A DNA stretch of 64,000 bases from Agelas oroides (Eukaryota > Porifera > Demospongiae > Agelasida > Agelasidae), in the NCBI GenBank assembly GCA_949130485.1, contig OX422183.1, positions 23,915,702 to 23,979,701 on the forward strand, in the 5' to 3' direction. Shown here in pieces: positions 20,067-35,000 of the stretch. Every line of letters starts with the position of its first letter. Positions within the stretch are counted from its first letter, which is position 1. The notes beneath the pieces are model-generated. The model made no database searches. It was not told the origin of the DNA and worked only from the letters and a program-made list of their open reading frames with translations. A program made the position numbers and the translations under genes.

Positions 20067-23000
20067 TCAGTTTACGGGTGGAGGAGAAGGTGAACCAGCA
20101 GCCCTCGGTTCTACTGAATATGGTACATTCATATTACTAGTACTAGTCTGCGAATAAGGGTGAGGAGATCCTGTTGCCCCAGGTTCCATTGTATTCATAT
20201 CATGATGCTCACTGCCTGGTGAACTCGACTCTCCTCTGGGTAGTTTGTGCACTGGTGTTGTTGGCTTCTTCTTGGTGGAAGGTGACCCAGGTCCTAGTGC
20301 TATGGACGATGTCATCCTGTTGTTTCTAGCCCTGATGCAGCAAATTACAGTGATGAGTACAAGAAAAATGAGAAGGGAAAAGACGACTACACCACCAACA
20401 GATACACCAATGATTCCAGTCATTCCAAGCGCTAGAGGTAATAAAAGAGAAAATGAGAAGAATAATGCAGTGCATGTAAATACACTTAGATATTTCTATG
20501 AGGGTCAAATGCTTAAGCGGAGGAAGAAATACACTTTCAAATACCATAGATCCTCAAATAGACACTGCGGCTACTATTATATTTTGCTGCTATTTTAGTA
20601 CAGTTGCTATTTGAGGTTGGCATCTAATTGTGCAGATACCAGCTACATGTCCCTATATGTCAACTATACAGCTAGACGGATTGTGGGACAGATATACTGA
20701 AGCTGGCCACCATGCAACCATTGATAGAGGGTGCAAGCAGTATGTGCAGTCTCCCAGATCACTGTAAGTATAAATGGTAGAAACCAGTTGCCAAACATGA
20801 ACTGCCCCAAATACACATACAGAGATGTGGTTCGTTGAATGTTCATACATTGGAAGCATTTGGGCAGGGAAGAATGTCTGCATGTAGCCGGAGGGGACAG
20901 ATGAACTACATGCACTTTCTGCATATTACTCACCTGCTGTAGAAAAGTTAGGCAGCTCTAAATGGAAGAAGAAAGAAACCAGTTGTTCAATTATTGCAAC
21001 TATTAATACCTGTGAACAATTTACAAAAAAATTGTAATGTAGATTTTACACGGTGTACATAGTATTCAGTTGTCTTTATACATGATTGTGTGGCAACTGC
21101 TAGCAAGAAGCCATTTTAGGACCAACGTGTGGATGAGATCTAAGCTATGGGACCAAGAATGGGTGCTCTCTCATGAGGTACCCCTCGCATGTATTTGTAA
21201 ATGCAGAAAGCCTCGTGCACACAGCAGAGCCTGGCAACTATTGTTGATTGAGGCAGATTCTAAGTGATAGCTATATAAACTGCAACAGCTACTTGATGGT
21301 ACGGTAGTTGTTGAAAGGCCTTTCATGGAAAGTCAGTACTTAGCTTTTCTTCAGTAAGGTACAGTCCAGAACTGACAAATGAGGGAGTTCAGTTAGGGCA
21401 GACAGACTGTAATACTCACAAAACAGTGCAAAAACTGCTGAGTGAGGTACACCGAGCTCACTTACTTGTTCAGTAGCATTATCTACAATTTGCTGAGATG
21501 ACGAGCATTGAAAGTCAAACTGATTGCTTATGCCAAGCTCGCTCACTTGCTAAGTAGTGTCATCCATGATTGAGATTATGAGCATTGGAAATCAAGCTTA
21601 ACATTTATGCCAAACTCGCTTACTGCTTAGTAGCGCTATATGTAGCATGGAGCTACATCGACTGCTTACTCAGCAGTGATGAAGAGCACGTGTGCCTATA
21701 GACTTGCAGGGGGCCCCTGGGAGCCAAAAATGTGACTTACGTTTGACATTACATGCAGGGCCAACAACCTAGCAAGCCTCTCTACGTTTACACCATGCTT
21801 ACACTATGCTATATCATGACTACCAAGCCTCGCTATGCTTTGCTGTGCTCGGCAAATATTGACTTGCAAAAATTGAAGTACTGTATGGTACTCTAAGCCT
21901 CTGACAGACTGCCTTTGAAGTACCATAGATAGCCAGAGGGAATGCTAAGTATAATGACTGTCTTATGGTACCAAATAACCTCCTTCCAGGCCATTCCCAA
22001 ACTTTATCTCAAGTGGCTGTAGGGTGGCCTGAGAATGAGGCTATGGTACATAGGCAACAAATTCTACTATACCCTAGGCATTAGACAAAGCAGAACACAC
22101 TTCAACCAATATCAGCTGCACTGCATGCATACAATTTCATACCTAAGCTCGGGGAGTAAGTGATAATACTGATGCCGCCACTGTTCATAGCAGCCACGCC
22201 CACTGTATAGGTGCCCCCTTGGCGAATGTCAGTGATGGTAAGGTTTGTCGTGGTGTTGTCTGCTGTACTGATATTTTGGAGTGAGTTCCTCGACAGACCA
22301 TAGAAGACGATATACCTCTCCACTGGAGTCATGACCTCTGGTTCAATCTGTGAGAGCTGGAGGGAAATGATAGCTACATTCATATTGTGGCTTGTTGCAT
22401 AGGTGGATCAAAGTACCGCTTCATACCACATCTGCCATACTAAGCTACCAGAGGTACTGTATCTTGACATCACAAGAGCTATATCTCTGACATCATACAC
22501 TGATAGTGTAAAGCAGCTAAATTTGGGCTTGGAGTTTTACCTGTACAACAAGAAGAAGACACCAAGAACCACCAGAAGTTACTTTGCTGCTTAGAATGGG
22601 TTCGTTTCAAACATGCCACAAATTAGTTACTGTACTTGTCACTGGTATCCACTGTTCGCTCATGTGCTTAGTAAGACCTGGATTCTGCAATTTTGTATGG
22701 CTTCCTGCGACTTTGAGGCGAAGCGACGGTGCTCAAACTCGGTCTTACCAAGCACATGCGCAAACAGTGGATACCAGGCCCTTTACATTTATCCGAACCT
22801 TCACTTATCCGAACCCCTCAAATAATGATACTCATAGAAATCTTGTTGTGCATTAAATGGAAAGTAATCACATTCAAATCGTGTTGTTTCACTTATCCAA
22901 ACATTTCAATTATCCGAACACTCTTTGGTCCCAACTTGCTTGGATAAGTGACCTTCCACTGTACTTGTAATATTTAAATTTGTTCGCACCTGCTGAGAAA

Positions 23001-26000
23001 GATGTCAATTCTTAAGGCTAAAGTACCAACACGTATCCATGTATGTTAGCCTTATTTGTAAATGTGAGCATTAAAATATCATACAAAATCAGTACTCCAT
23101 TGCTGGATCTACGTAAATACATGTACAAAGAGATTACTACTGACAAGTGACCAATAGCTGTCATTTGAAACATTTTCCGTATGTGCATTTGTGGTGCTGC
23201 TCTATTGCAAAATGCTTACAAAACAGAAGGTTACCTTAACAGAAGGTTACCTTCAAAAGCTCTGAGGTCTTTTGCATTCTGTAGCTACATTTGCAGCACA
23301 GTCACGGCACAGGTAAATGGTTTTTGAAATGCAACACAGCGTCATTAGAAACAAAAAAAAAAAAAGAAAAAACATTATCAATTTGTACTGTCTAATTGGT
23401 CAGATTCAAATTCACTATGGACAAGTACGGTACTTGTCTTTAATACTGACAAGTGACTAAGGTACACTGTAGTTTGCAAACATGTTGGCAGATGGGTGGC
23501 CTCTTTCAACATGTACCAGCAATTTCATTGTAGCCAATGGGATTTGTGGGCCCAATATTGCCAACCACAGAGGTGGGTGGTTGATAAACTGACTTGCCCT
23601 GTGTGTATGTATGCACAGCTGAATATATGATAACACAGCCACAAGTTACTGAGGTCAGGCACTGCTGTACAAAATACAATTATAGGAAAACATTGACATT
23701 TTGACTTAGACTTTTACTAACCATGATGCATATACATGTACCTGTTCAACCGGATTATAAGCTGGTTGGCTGGATATAAAACCGGTCCAGTATATATGAA
23801 GTCAAAAAGCGGGTCAATAAGCCAGCGTACATGGTCAAAAAGCAGGCCCGCACATGTGCTGGATGGCTTAGCACCTCGTGCGCATGGTCAACTGTCTATC
23901 ACGTGTACTGTTAATTTTAAGCTACTGGAAAGAAGCTGCGAAACACAATCTGGGAACGAGGCTAGTCAGTTCTTTTTCATGTTAGTCTTAGCTTTACTTG
24001 TACGTTAGTCTCGCAAGCGAGACCCAACGAACGCCAGCATGGATCGCTTTCAGTATCTGATCTGTGCTGACATTGGTTGGGTCCCATTTGAAAGACTACA
24101 TGTACTTGTATGCTTCTGTAAATCGTTTGGCCAGCTTTCATGCCGTTCGGGCTGCTTGTAAGCCATTTAGCCGGTTCCAAGGTGTGTGTGTGTACAAATC
24201 TCATAGCCAGTTTCATGCAGTCGTAGCCAATATAAACATTAGGAAATCTCCCCTAAGTGTTTACACAATCAAAACTGATTCAGAACTTAAGTTCCGAACC
24301 ACCTTTCATGGGGAAGGTAGTACGCCATAATTTTTCTACAAAAGGCCACCCTGGGATTTCCCTACCTTTTTACTAGAGGTAAGTACTCTAATGAGTAACT
24401 GTACGTAATCCTTGTTGAATTGCCAGTTGTATATATAGCATGTGGAGGTCTGACAGATCACATGTGCTATGTACTAATGAGAATCGGAAATGCTCTTGAT
24501 GGGTTTGGGAGGTTTGTGCAGTGCTCAAGGCGTCTCGCCAGTCAAAGAAACATTCCACACTATTGCGACCTCCAAACAACATTAATGTGGCTGTTGAGAG
24601 CTAGATGAATGAGTGATCAACCAATTAGGCAGTTGAAAATATCCCCCAACCAAGTGAACCTAGCAGGCCAAAAGTGTCTGATGACCAGAAATCGCTGTTG
24701 AATCAATGGAATGTAGTAGGTTAGCAATGAACTTGGCAATCAGGATCACGTGTCAATGTATATAATGTCATTTGTGTCGGACCTCCTCTGGGGTGTATAG
24801 AAACAAGGTACAAACCCAGTTGATAGTTGATATTGCTTCCAGCAATGTTGTGTTGGAAAGGGGAAATTGATGTGGGTACTTGGAGGGTTTGAGAGGATGA
24901 TGTGGTTACATACTTATATACTTTGTGAGTATGCAAGTGTGTGTTGAGTAGAGATTGTGGCATAGATAGTTGAGGATGGTATGTGAACAATCAACAAACC
25001 ACATCTAAACAATCTGGCAATGCTTTACGTCCACATTAGGAAGTGAGTAAAAATTGTGTGCTATGATCGGTTCTACTTCCTAATAAGGTCATGCTCTAGC
25101 AGCCGTGTGTCCTATGCATTACGTACATACATGTATGTATGTCTGTCAGTGGGAAAGCAAAGCTACTAGCGTCCAAAGGTGTGCATTGTCAGCTACTACA
25201 TAAGTCAAAACATTGAAGCTTTCCCAAAATTTACATGCAATTTGGTAACAGCTAGCGAAGCCTTTTTTGGTTAGTTCATGTATGTATATGCACAGCAATC
25301 AGTGAACTTTATAAGCCTCTCTATTTTACTCTGTGAAACTTAGTCAACACTCTGGCAAAAGATTTCGATTTTGTATGTGCTTGAATTAGAAGTCCCTCAA
25401 ATTTTCTGCTGTCTGGTTCAATTAGAGAGATGAAAAACTTATAAAAGAGATGTTCAGAGAGTTAGAGTGTCCGTTATTCTCCAACATTCTTAACTCTGCA
25501 GTTAAGAATGTCGGATAGTATCTATGCAATCCAAGACTCATATTCCATATTTTGTGCATCAAATTTAATGGTGACTAAATATTATTTGCAAAGGGCCAAT
25601 AGTGGTGGCTGCTAAAGGCAGACTCACTCTATTATGGCCCCTACTTCTATATACTAGCTAGTTAATTCATTTTATGTGTAATAAGAGATTAGGTTCATTC
25701 CCAGGCCTTCACCCAGCTTCTGTCACTTGCAGTACTGACCCTCTCCTGCTTTTCCATACTTGCATGTGCAGTGATGAGAAGCTGAGCAAGGCCCTAGGAA
25801 CGAGTTTAGCATCGAACAATAAACTACAGTAGGAATTCAGTCATTTATCCAAACACGTTCGGACTGGAGGGTGTTCGGATAACTGAACGTTCGGATAGCT
25901 GAAACGTGAGAAACAATACTATTTGAATACGAATCAGATAACTAATGCGCAGCAAAATCTCTATGAATATCATTATTTTGGGGTTTCGGATAACTGAAGA

Positions 26001-29000
26001 TTTGGATAACTGAAGTTCGGATAAGTGACTTCCTACTGTATCTAATAATGGCTAAAAATGTTAGTCTCATTACATTTTTTCATTGTAAGTCACGGTTACT
26101 TACAGTCCATGAGACAGTGATGGAAGAACTGGATTCACCTTCTTCTGCAGTGGCACTAACATTCTCGGGACGGAAGGGTGCTGGGGGGGGGGGGGGGGGG
26201 AGAGCAGAGACAAGGAGGGAGAGGAATCAAAAGCGCTTAATACAATGTATTGATGATGACTGGAGCATTCAGTCGAAATGTCGGCAAGTTATCTTCCGAG
26301 CTCAAGTTGGTAACAGATAACCTTCTCTCCATTTATGCAGAAGCCAACTGAGAAGCCACTGAAAGTAATACACTCTATTGAAGGTTTTTCTGTGACTCTA
26401 GGTATCTCTACGAAACCGAGAACTAGTACCGTATAGCGGGAAACTTTCGAGGGAGAGAACTTTAACGAATTTTGAGGTTTTGTAGCTATTCGTGAAAGTT
26501 TGGGGGGGGGGTGGCGTCTTTTGGCGGCGACACTAGTGAGCAATTCACAAAACTTTTCTCCGCAAAAATCTTATTTTTCGCCAATTCGCGAAAGTTTTCT
26601 CCCTTGAAAGTTTCCCACTATACTGTATGTGATCACTTCCATGTTGTATACACAAAACTGTGTACTCTTTCGTAGTGCTGTCTAAAGTGCTCTGTTACAT
26701 AAACTTGGACAGTTTGTTTTTCAAAACATGCATGCACACATCCCCTCCTTGTAATAATGATGGCTACAATTCGAGTGCTATGAGCTACTGCTAGATGCAT
26801 ACATGCATCCAAACACTTACCCTCCGATCTGACAGTATAAGCATCCAACTCTTCTGATCGCACCCCTTGTCCGTACGCATTCCTCGCAAACACCACCACA
26901 CTGTACCTCCTCCCGGGTGTGAGATGGAGAAGGTCCACTGTAGTGTCATTTCCCTCCAGTGGCACTTCGAATGACCTCCCACCTTGCTCTGTCACTAGCA
27001 CTGTGTAGCCCAGGACAGGGGCGTCACTTGGGACCGGGGCGGGGCTCCATTTCAGCGTGAGGGAGTAGAGACTCTGTTCTAGTTGTTCCACTGTCACTGC
27101 CAAGGGTCGGCCATCTGGGTGGGTGGGTAGCAGAGAAGAGGAGGTGCATGATAATGTGCAAAATATACAGTGGACACAAACTTAAAATGAATAAACACAT
27201 CATACAACACACACAATCTTAGGTTGTATGTTTAAGGTTCAACCAATGGATATCATATTTGCAGGTATACCGTAGTGTCCCGCTAATACGCCCCCTTCGA
27301 AAATACGCCCCCCCCCTCTTTTCCGCCAAAGTTCCTGCACAGGGTAGTTTGACTCGTTATAACGCCCCCCCGGTGAGCGTCTTCTGGAACATCAAAACTA
27401 CACGTGCTTACTATACGTTGCAAGTGCGTTCAGTAAGACTATAGTCGTCTCGCTGCCACTCTTGTGCAAGAAATACCAGCAGACTCTGGAAATTTCCTGT
27501 GGTACATGACCGACAGTGTTGCCGTTCTTGAGGACAGCTACAGCGAAGTCGTCGTGAATGTTATTGACCTCGCGTTGAACTGGCAGCTCTTCTCCGATGT
27601 AGGGAGACCACGCAGCTTTGTAAACGTGATGTCCGCGAACAGTACTCTCGATCCTGAAAGTCGTCGCCATAGTTAGTTGATAGGAAAGGCATTGATTTCA
27701 TAGGGGGGGGGGGGGCTTATAGTCGAGACTAATTGCATCCTCGAATATAAGCCCCCCCCCCACTTTAGGCGGGATGTAGTGTACAAAATGGGGGGGCGTA
27801 TTAACGGGACACTACGGTAGTTTTTACCTGTGAACATGAATGTGGCCGTCCCCAAGTAGAAATCGAAAATTAGTTTTAGCATTTGTGGCAGGCAGTCTTG
27901 GGTATATAGAAATCGAACCAATATTCTGTTGCATATTTCAATTCGGTCCATTACAACTAAGGATTGTTCTTTTTTTAAAAATTTTTTTTTTATTTATATG
28001 AGTTTTGTACAACACCAGGAGTGTATACAAGGGTGAAGCCACCTAGCGATGCGGCTAATATAAAGGCTGCCCAAAACAAACAGTGAGAATACAGAAACAA
28101 GACAAACAAAGATGGCTTAACAGGGAGTCACAATTGTCATGCCATCTCCCGGTGACAAACCTAGCTGCGAATTTTTGAACTGATTGTTGACATGGATAGC
28201 ATAGTTGGGGTCCCAAAGGGAAGAGCAATAGTCAAGAATGGGTAAAACTATGTTCTTAACTAGTTACATGAAACCATTGTTCCCAAATTAGAATAGCATT
28301 AAATCAACAACACATCTACTCTACAGTTGGGTTACATGTACTGGATAATATCTTCTGTGTCCTTTTAATGAAGATGAGATTGCAGATTTACACACTGATT
28401 TGTCTCAGGCCCTCCCTCACAGCCACACAGCCTACCTCCCACAAAGAGCCTTGTTCTTCGACTACGCAGCAGGGTGTGGTTGTTCCTCATGATGATGCAC
28501 TGGTAGGTCGTCCCGGAGTCCTCCAGCTTGGTCGGGTTCACCTCAATCCCGATTACCATTCCCTCATGATTGGCCCAAGCGCGGTGACGTGGAGGAGGAA
28601 AATAAATGTCCATGAAGCGTTGGTTTCGGTACAAGGTTGTGTCGATCACTTGTTGGTTGTCATTGTCATCTGTCATAGCGGCTTCACAGGGGAAGAGAGT
28701 GACACGGTCCGGGTAGGAGTACTGGTACTCGGGAGGCTCAGAGAGAAACTGGTATTCTGGTGTGTGTGTATGTGTGTGTGTGTGTGTGGATGTGTAATTA
28801 CAACACATGAAAGGAGTTTTGTACATTTCAGCGAGTTTTTATAAACCATGTACTGACAATTTCAAAAACCCCATAACTAAAGGATGGACATTGAGCAGTA
28901 CAAAACTGAATGTATTTGTACTTTCTTGTTAATTATATAAGTTCCATTCATTGATCATGAGTGACAGCACCACATACTCACAAAAAAACTGGGAAGCCTT

Positions 29001-32000
29001 ACAAATTTACATGAATGAGTAGATGATGAGACGGCAGAAAGAAATGTGTGGGCAAACTAGAATTCACAATAGTGTATACAAGTGTATACTGGAAGACTTT
29101 CGCACAAAAATTGCTTCAATTTTTACATGTCATTAATTCTAAACGTTTCCTTCCTGAGGCAGGGACACCATGGCACTAACAAACATCCAGTCAGGTTGGA
29201 TGTCCAATGCTTCCACTTGGCTGTGCACTTATTTTAATTTGTGTCTTGTAAACATAACCTGCAAGAATTCTCCAGTAAAATGTAGTTAACTTTTTCACAT
29301 ATTTAATTTTCCTTGTTGCTTGTTCCACACAGTGGTAGACTGCTAGTCTCGTGCAAGAACAATGGCCAATCAATCAACCAACCACATCACACTGATAAAA
29401 GGTACAAAGCCACACAGTGCACAGGATGTGTTTTGGTTAATGCTAGGCCTGATCAGCAGTGCTGGGGTAACTGGGAGATCGGACTGCTATCTCATGCAAG
29501 ACATAGTCGGATGTGTACATGGACCACCGACATTGTGACACAGACTGCTGACTAACTAGCAGTGACCAGAGACAGTCACACTAGTAGCCATGTTTTACAT
29601 AAACATGAATAACACTCTGGCAGTATGTAAACATGTATCCTAAAACCTGGTACTGTTGTCTTTCTGTACCTATGCAGTTGGATAGCCAGTTTGTGATGGT
29701 TGACAGTCCAAGCTGCCTCAAGATACTGAATGAGAGGCTGTGTGCTCACAGACAGCAGTCCTAGCTTTGTGGTCGTGTGTCATAGAGCTTCATGCATGGG
29801 GACCTGCATGAACAATCAACTAACCACATCTCACTTATAAAAAAAATAGGCCTAGATATTATGTCAAGTCACCCACTGGGCATGTACCTGTGGTAAGGAC
29901 TGCTACGTTGTACACAATCTGTGGGATCAGCACTGCACTTTGCTTAGGCTGACCCCACAATCATCAATCATCTGTCTAGTCTAGCTGCCTGCACTTGTGT
30001 CAACTTATGTTAGGGAACATGGTGTGCTGCCAGGTTGTCAGGCACCATAGACCACAAGAAACATACTGGAGACCCACTGACTGCCAAAACTGCAACTATG
30101 AAATTGGCACTTGGTAGTCCAGGTCATAACCATATACACAGACACATCCACATGCATATCTTGGCAGCTAGCAAAGTTACCCATAGGACTTGTTTGTGCT
30201 TATTGTACGCTGGTTGCTAAGAGCATTTGAAAGCAAGTGTTGTGGGCGTCTTTCGAATGCCCTTCAAGGATACTCTCAAGTAAGATCTTTTTCACTCTCA
30301 CTGCACGAAACTGGCTAGTAACAAGGTTAGCCTCGTACCTAGCAAGCAGAAAAATGCTAAGAGACTAGCAACAAGCTGCATTGGCTATATAGCTGCATCC
30401 GATTTGCCAGGGGCGCATGACACCCTAGGAACGACCATGATATAACAGGCATATCATGTCAGTATCTGCATGCACTGCGCACTGTGAGAGGAGGGAGGAC
30501 ATGATGTCATGATGTCATGACGTCATGATGTAGTGACAATCAGTGAGCTCTGATGACATTCCAAGGGCTAGAATCATGCATTGTACACTGGTGATTATCT
30601 GCTATGCACATATTGTCATTGTCAATATTCATGATACATAGTCCAGCCCCTCAGCCACAGAAATGCTCTAAGTACCACAAGATTTCTGCCAAGTTACATT
30701 TGCATTCAAACCTAGTGAACAGACTCCCAGAAATAGACTCCAAAAGTAATGGAGAAATAAAAATTAAAAGGAGACAGTAGTTAATGTCAGCTGTTGTTGG
30801 TGGCTAATTTCTGGCCATTACTATGTGGTTGCTATAGAATACAGTGCATTATATTTTATATACAAAGTCTTGTAACTTGTATCCTGTGAGCATAAAGTAC
30901 AGGTAACTTTATTCGCCTGGGATTAGGCACATGTATATATTTGTATGTGCATCCTAAACCGCTCAGCATTGTGACAGTTGGATGGGTCAACGATAGTGAC
31001 AGCTAGTCCGACAACAAGCCAGCGCAAGGAAGCCCCGACAACAGCCTCAAGTGGTCGCGCTTTGTGGTCATGGTGGCTACCAAGGCAAGCTTTGAGGCAG
31101 GAACACACTTTACGGACACATTTTTTCAACAGTGCTGTTGGAAAACAGCTGGAAATGTCATGGCATGATGTGGTTCTCCTTGAATTCTCACAAGGCTTTT
31201 CCACTTGGCCCATTTTTGGACTGGCTTTTGTCCTCTTAATGCAGTGTTGAACGTTGTAATATTTGCAGCTACGAATAAATGGATTGTTAACTACTACAGG
31301 TACCTGAGTAGTTAGGCTACTACTGCAGCCGTCAAAAAACAGTCGCGTTCACAAATAAACATACTGCTGACATAGCAACACACTGAAGTGCATGCGCAAG
31401 CAGGCTAGAAGCTACATATAGTTGCTTGGGCTTTAGTTGATATATAAGTGATACTGCCCTTGGGCAGTGATCTACTAATATAAAGCCCTCGTGACCAGTT
31501 AATAACTATAACGTACATGTCGAGTATAGTACTCTCTACAAACAAATGCCATTGTAGCTCGAGTTTATCGGAAAGAAAACAATATATGCAGAGTATACCA
31601 CTGATAACTTATGTGTAGTACTCCCTACATATATAGTATATGTAAAAGAAAGAGGATGTACGTATAGTCAGCCCTTCAGGTCCAAAGCTCCAAAGAGGGG
31701 TAGTTTAGAGGAGCAAAGCTGCCAAAGCTGCCAATAGCTGTCGTGGGGGTGCAAGGGTGTGCCGCTGTGTGAGTTTGATGTCAAGTGGAGAACACGACAG
31801 TGTGTGCAAACTGAGGGGGCAGTGTAGGTTCTGAAGTGTACATACATTGAATGAAGACTTGATGTATCTGCTGGATGCAAGCCAAGGTTATAAAACATGA
31901 GTTATAAATATTATTAACAGAAGTGTTTACCATATAGTGCAATAGTCTCAACATCCTACAGAGTCACTTCAAAGTTCAAACCTTAAAGCTTTATCATTCA

Positions 32001-35000
32001 GCAAGGTTTAAAGGACTTTAAATTTATAATTCTTAATAAATAGAACCTGCTACTCAGGCAACACAAACGAATGGCGCTGACCCTAACTCTCCTACTGAAG
32101 GAAACAGGTTATCTAATACTGTACATGTAGGTTGCCAAAATGTATAATTTGCACAAAACAAGATTGCATAACATTATTCACAGTGCTGCTTATCAGCCAT
32201 CGAGTATCATTCCCACCCGTTGCAATGTTGTCGATTTACAGGGACCTCACTCACAAGCGGAAGGTACTGACAGTACCTTAAGCCTGGCTCTACCCACAAA
32301 CACAGTACAAGAACATTCACGATACAACAGCCATGAGAAAAGTGAGAGAGGTCCTGAGATTCTTAGACACAACATGGTGCAAGACAATAGTCCAATAGCT
32401 TCACAACCTGAAAGTTTAGGTCTGCACTGAATGAGCACTGAGGTTGAACCCTGGCCCTGGCCATTCAGTAAACAGGAAATTACACAATGTTTTGCAGTTG
32501 TATTTCCTTCATGATAGGACTGCCTTATCTACCTACCATACATGTTTTACAAGAAAGAAAGTCAGGCAGCGTCTTTTACCTACGTAGCAATCCCCATCTC
32601 CTGGTCGAACCAGTGAGGCCTAGTATTTCACTGCCTTCCCTTATGCACATAACAAACACAAGGCATATAGTTGGCAAAATGGCACAAGATGTAGGGATGG
32701 TGTGAGTATTGTGGTGTCATTCCCATCTTGTTTGGCTGGGTTTTTTTAGGATTCTGTCCCCCTTGTTTTCATTTGGCTTTTTTGCGATTTCAAAACATGC
32801 ATCCCATTGACCCAACAAACGTTGCATAATATCTAGATCTGTTATTTGCAGTGATATGTGGTTCATTGAGTGTTCGTGAATGTTTACATAGCTGTATTTG
32901 CTGAATTTTGCTCGCCAAATACTAGCATGAAGTGGAATAGGTGGAGGCAATTATTGAATATGGCAGTGGGTTGCTAGTAGACACTCTATAAATAACCCAG
33001 ACAGAACAGCATCCACCCTTCATGGGACTTCGTCCGGAGAATTTAAAGATGATGTAGAACAGCAGGAGGCACACACATAGACAATGTTCACCTGTGCAGT
33101 GCTATAATTATTGGTTAGCAATCATTGCCACTCCCCATTTTCACCTCCACATATCTTGTTATTCATGTTCAAAGTTTTGGTTGCTAAGCAACAGCCCACA
33201 ACTAGGCTCTGTACAGTTCCATATTTATGCAAGTATGAACAATCAATGAACCACATCTCCCTAAAAAGAAGGTCTAGATGTTATGCAAAGTCACCCACTA
33301 CACAGGACACGTTTTGGCCAATACCAGGTCTCATCAGCTGAGCTGGGGTGACCAGGAAATGGGGACTGCTATCTCATGCATAGTATGCAGTCAGGTGACT
33401 GGCCTTATCCTAAAGTTGATAGGAGCTCCTTGAAAGCACTGTTCTTTGTGTCCTTCTGCGCTTCCCTTGTCATCATGACTCATCAATACTGAACTCCCCT
33501 TGTAGTATCGTCAACACCGCATTTCAAAGCACAGCCAGGAAGATCTACATGTACCTTTGACATACCTAACTGTCAACAACACAGCACAGCAGCTGGGAGT
33601 GAACTCTCACCACCTCAAAGCACGTGTACTAACACACCTGTAAAAGACACTCCGTGTGCATGCACAATGTACACATGTATGTATAAGGCCTTCACTGTCA
33701 TCATTTCAAGTGTCCCAGGCCTCTTTGAAAAATCTTTTTCAAACAGGTTCAGGAACGAGGCTACATTTCACAGTACTACATGACAAGTTGGTACTGGGGT
33801 GAGCCGAGTCAGGCAGCAGCACATAGTCTATTCATGTAACTTTGCAGCAGGACTCAGAGAGTAGCTAGCTATGCAGTGTTACCCCTCCCTGGGCATCTAT
33901 GATCAAGTATGGTTGACTGACACACAGTGCTATAAGTCTAGCATTCTGTTGACCTATACCATCTGTGTGCATCGCGATCATAGTTGTTACAATCATACAG
34001 TTGTTACAATCGTACAGTTGTTACAATCGTACAGTTGTTGCAATCATACAGTTGTTATAATCGTACAGTGGAACCTCTCCATACAAACACCTTTGGAACT
34101 AAACAAACGTTTGTCCCTCTCCATACAAACACCTTTGGAACTAAGCAAACGTTTGTCCTGACTAGTGAAGTGTCCTTAATTCAGAGGGACAATGGTATGT
34201 ATCTATGTTTATGAAGTTGAAGCATGTTCTGATTAGCAATGTGTCTTCAATTCAGGGGTGTCCATTACGAGGGCCAGGATTCACAAACAAAGGCAGCACA
34301 CACCGGAGAGTAAACGTCAGATGTTCAAGTGTCAAGTTACTGCTATTAGCAAGAAAGCCTGCAACATCACCATCAGTTCTACGTACATCTTACCAGTGTT
34401 CACATCAATCTATACTCTATGAGGCTATCACCTTCTAAGGATCAAACGTAATGTTCACAGTCTACATACAAGTCTACATTGCAAGGCACTTCAATGCACT
34501 CTACAGTGTACAATGTTCAAAGCACGTACAGAAGATACATGTATGACCATATGAAACATCTTGCCTCAGCTTGAAAAAAAGACATGCTTGATGTTACGTA
34601 CATCTGCATGAGGCAAACGAGAAAAGCAGCAGTCAACTGGAAATCTGGGGCCCTGGGTTTGATTATTAGCAACTGCCAGCTTTTTGCTTTCTTCTTACTC
34701 ACCTCACAACATCAAAATTAATGTGCCCTAGATACAGATGCCAGGCAGAGGCTAGCATCAAACACAACATTCACAACACATAGTCTACATGGGTGGACCC
34801 CTGAATGTTCTGGAAGCTACCTTCTATCATTTTCTGTATCTGTTAGTGTAGTGCCTAATCAAGGTGGTCAGTGGTACTTGTAGCTCCTCCTGATAATGTG
34901 GTTTACAAAACCATGGTATTGTACACACAACCAGACTACATGACACTACTATGACTTTCACTATTGGTTGGTGTTGGCAGATTCTGGGTTGTTGTAAGGT

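Noticed and set aside
24721-24990. Candidate for the missing first half of the second FN3 domain
   Set aside because: No frame gives the expected proline-rich start, tryptophan strand and phase 1/phase 0 boundaries together.
30923-31250. Overlapping frames of 96 and 90 codons on opposite strands in receptor intron 1
   Set aside because: They shadow each other, lack splice context and match no family I recognise.
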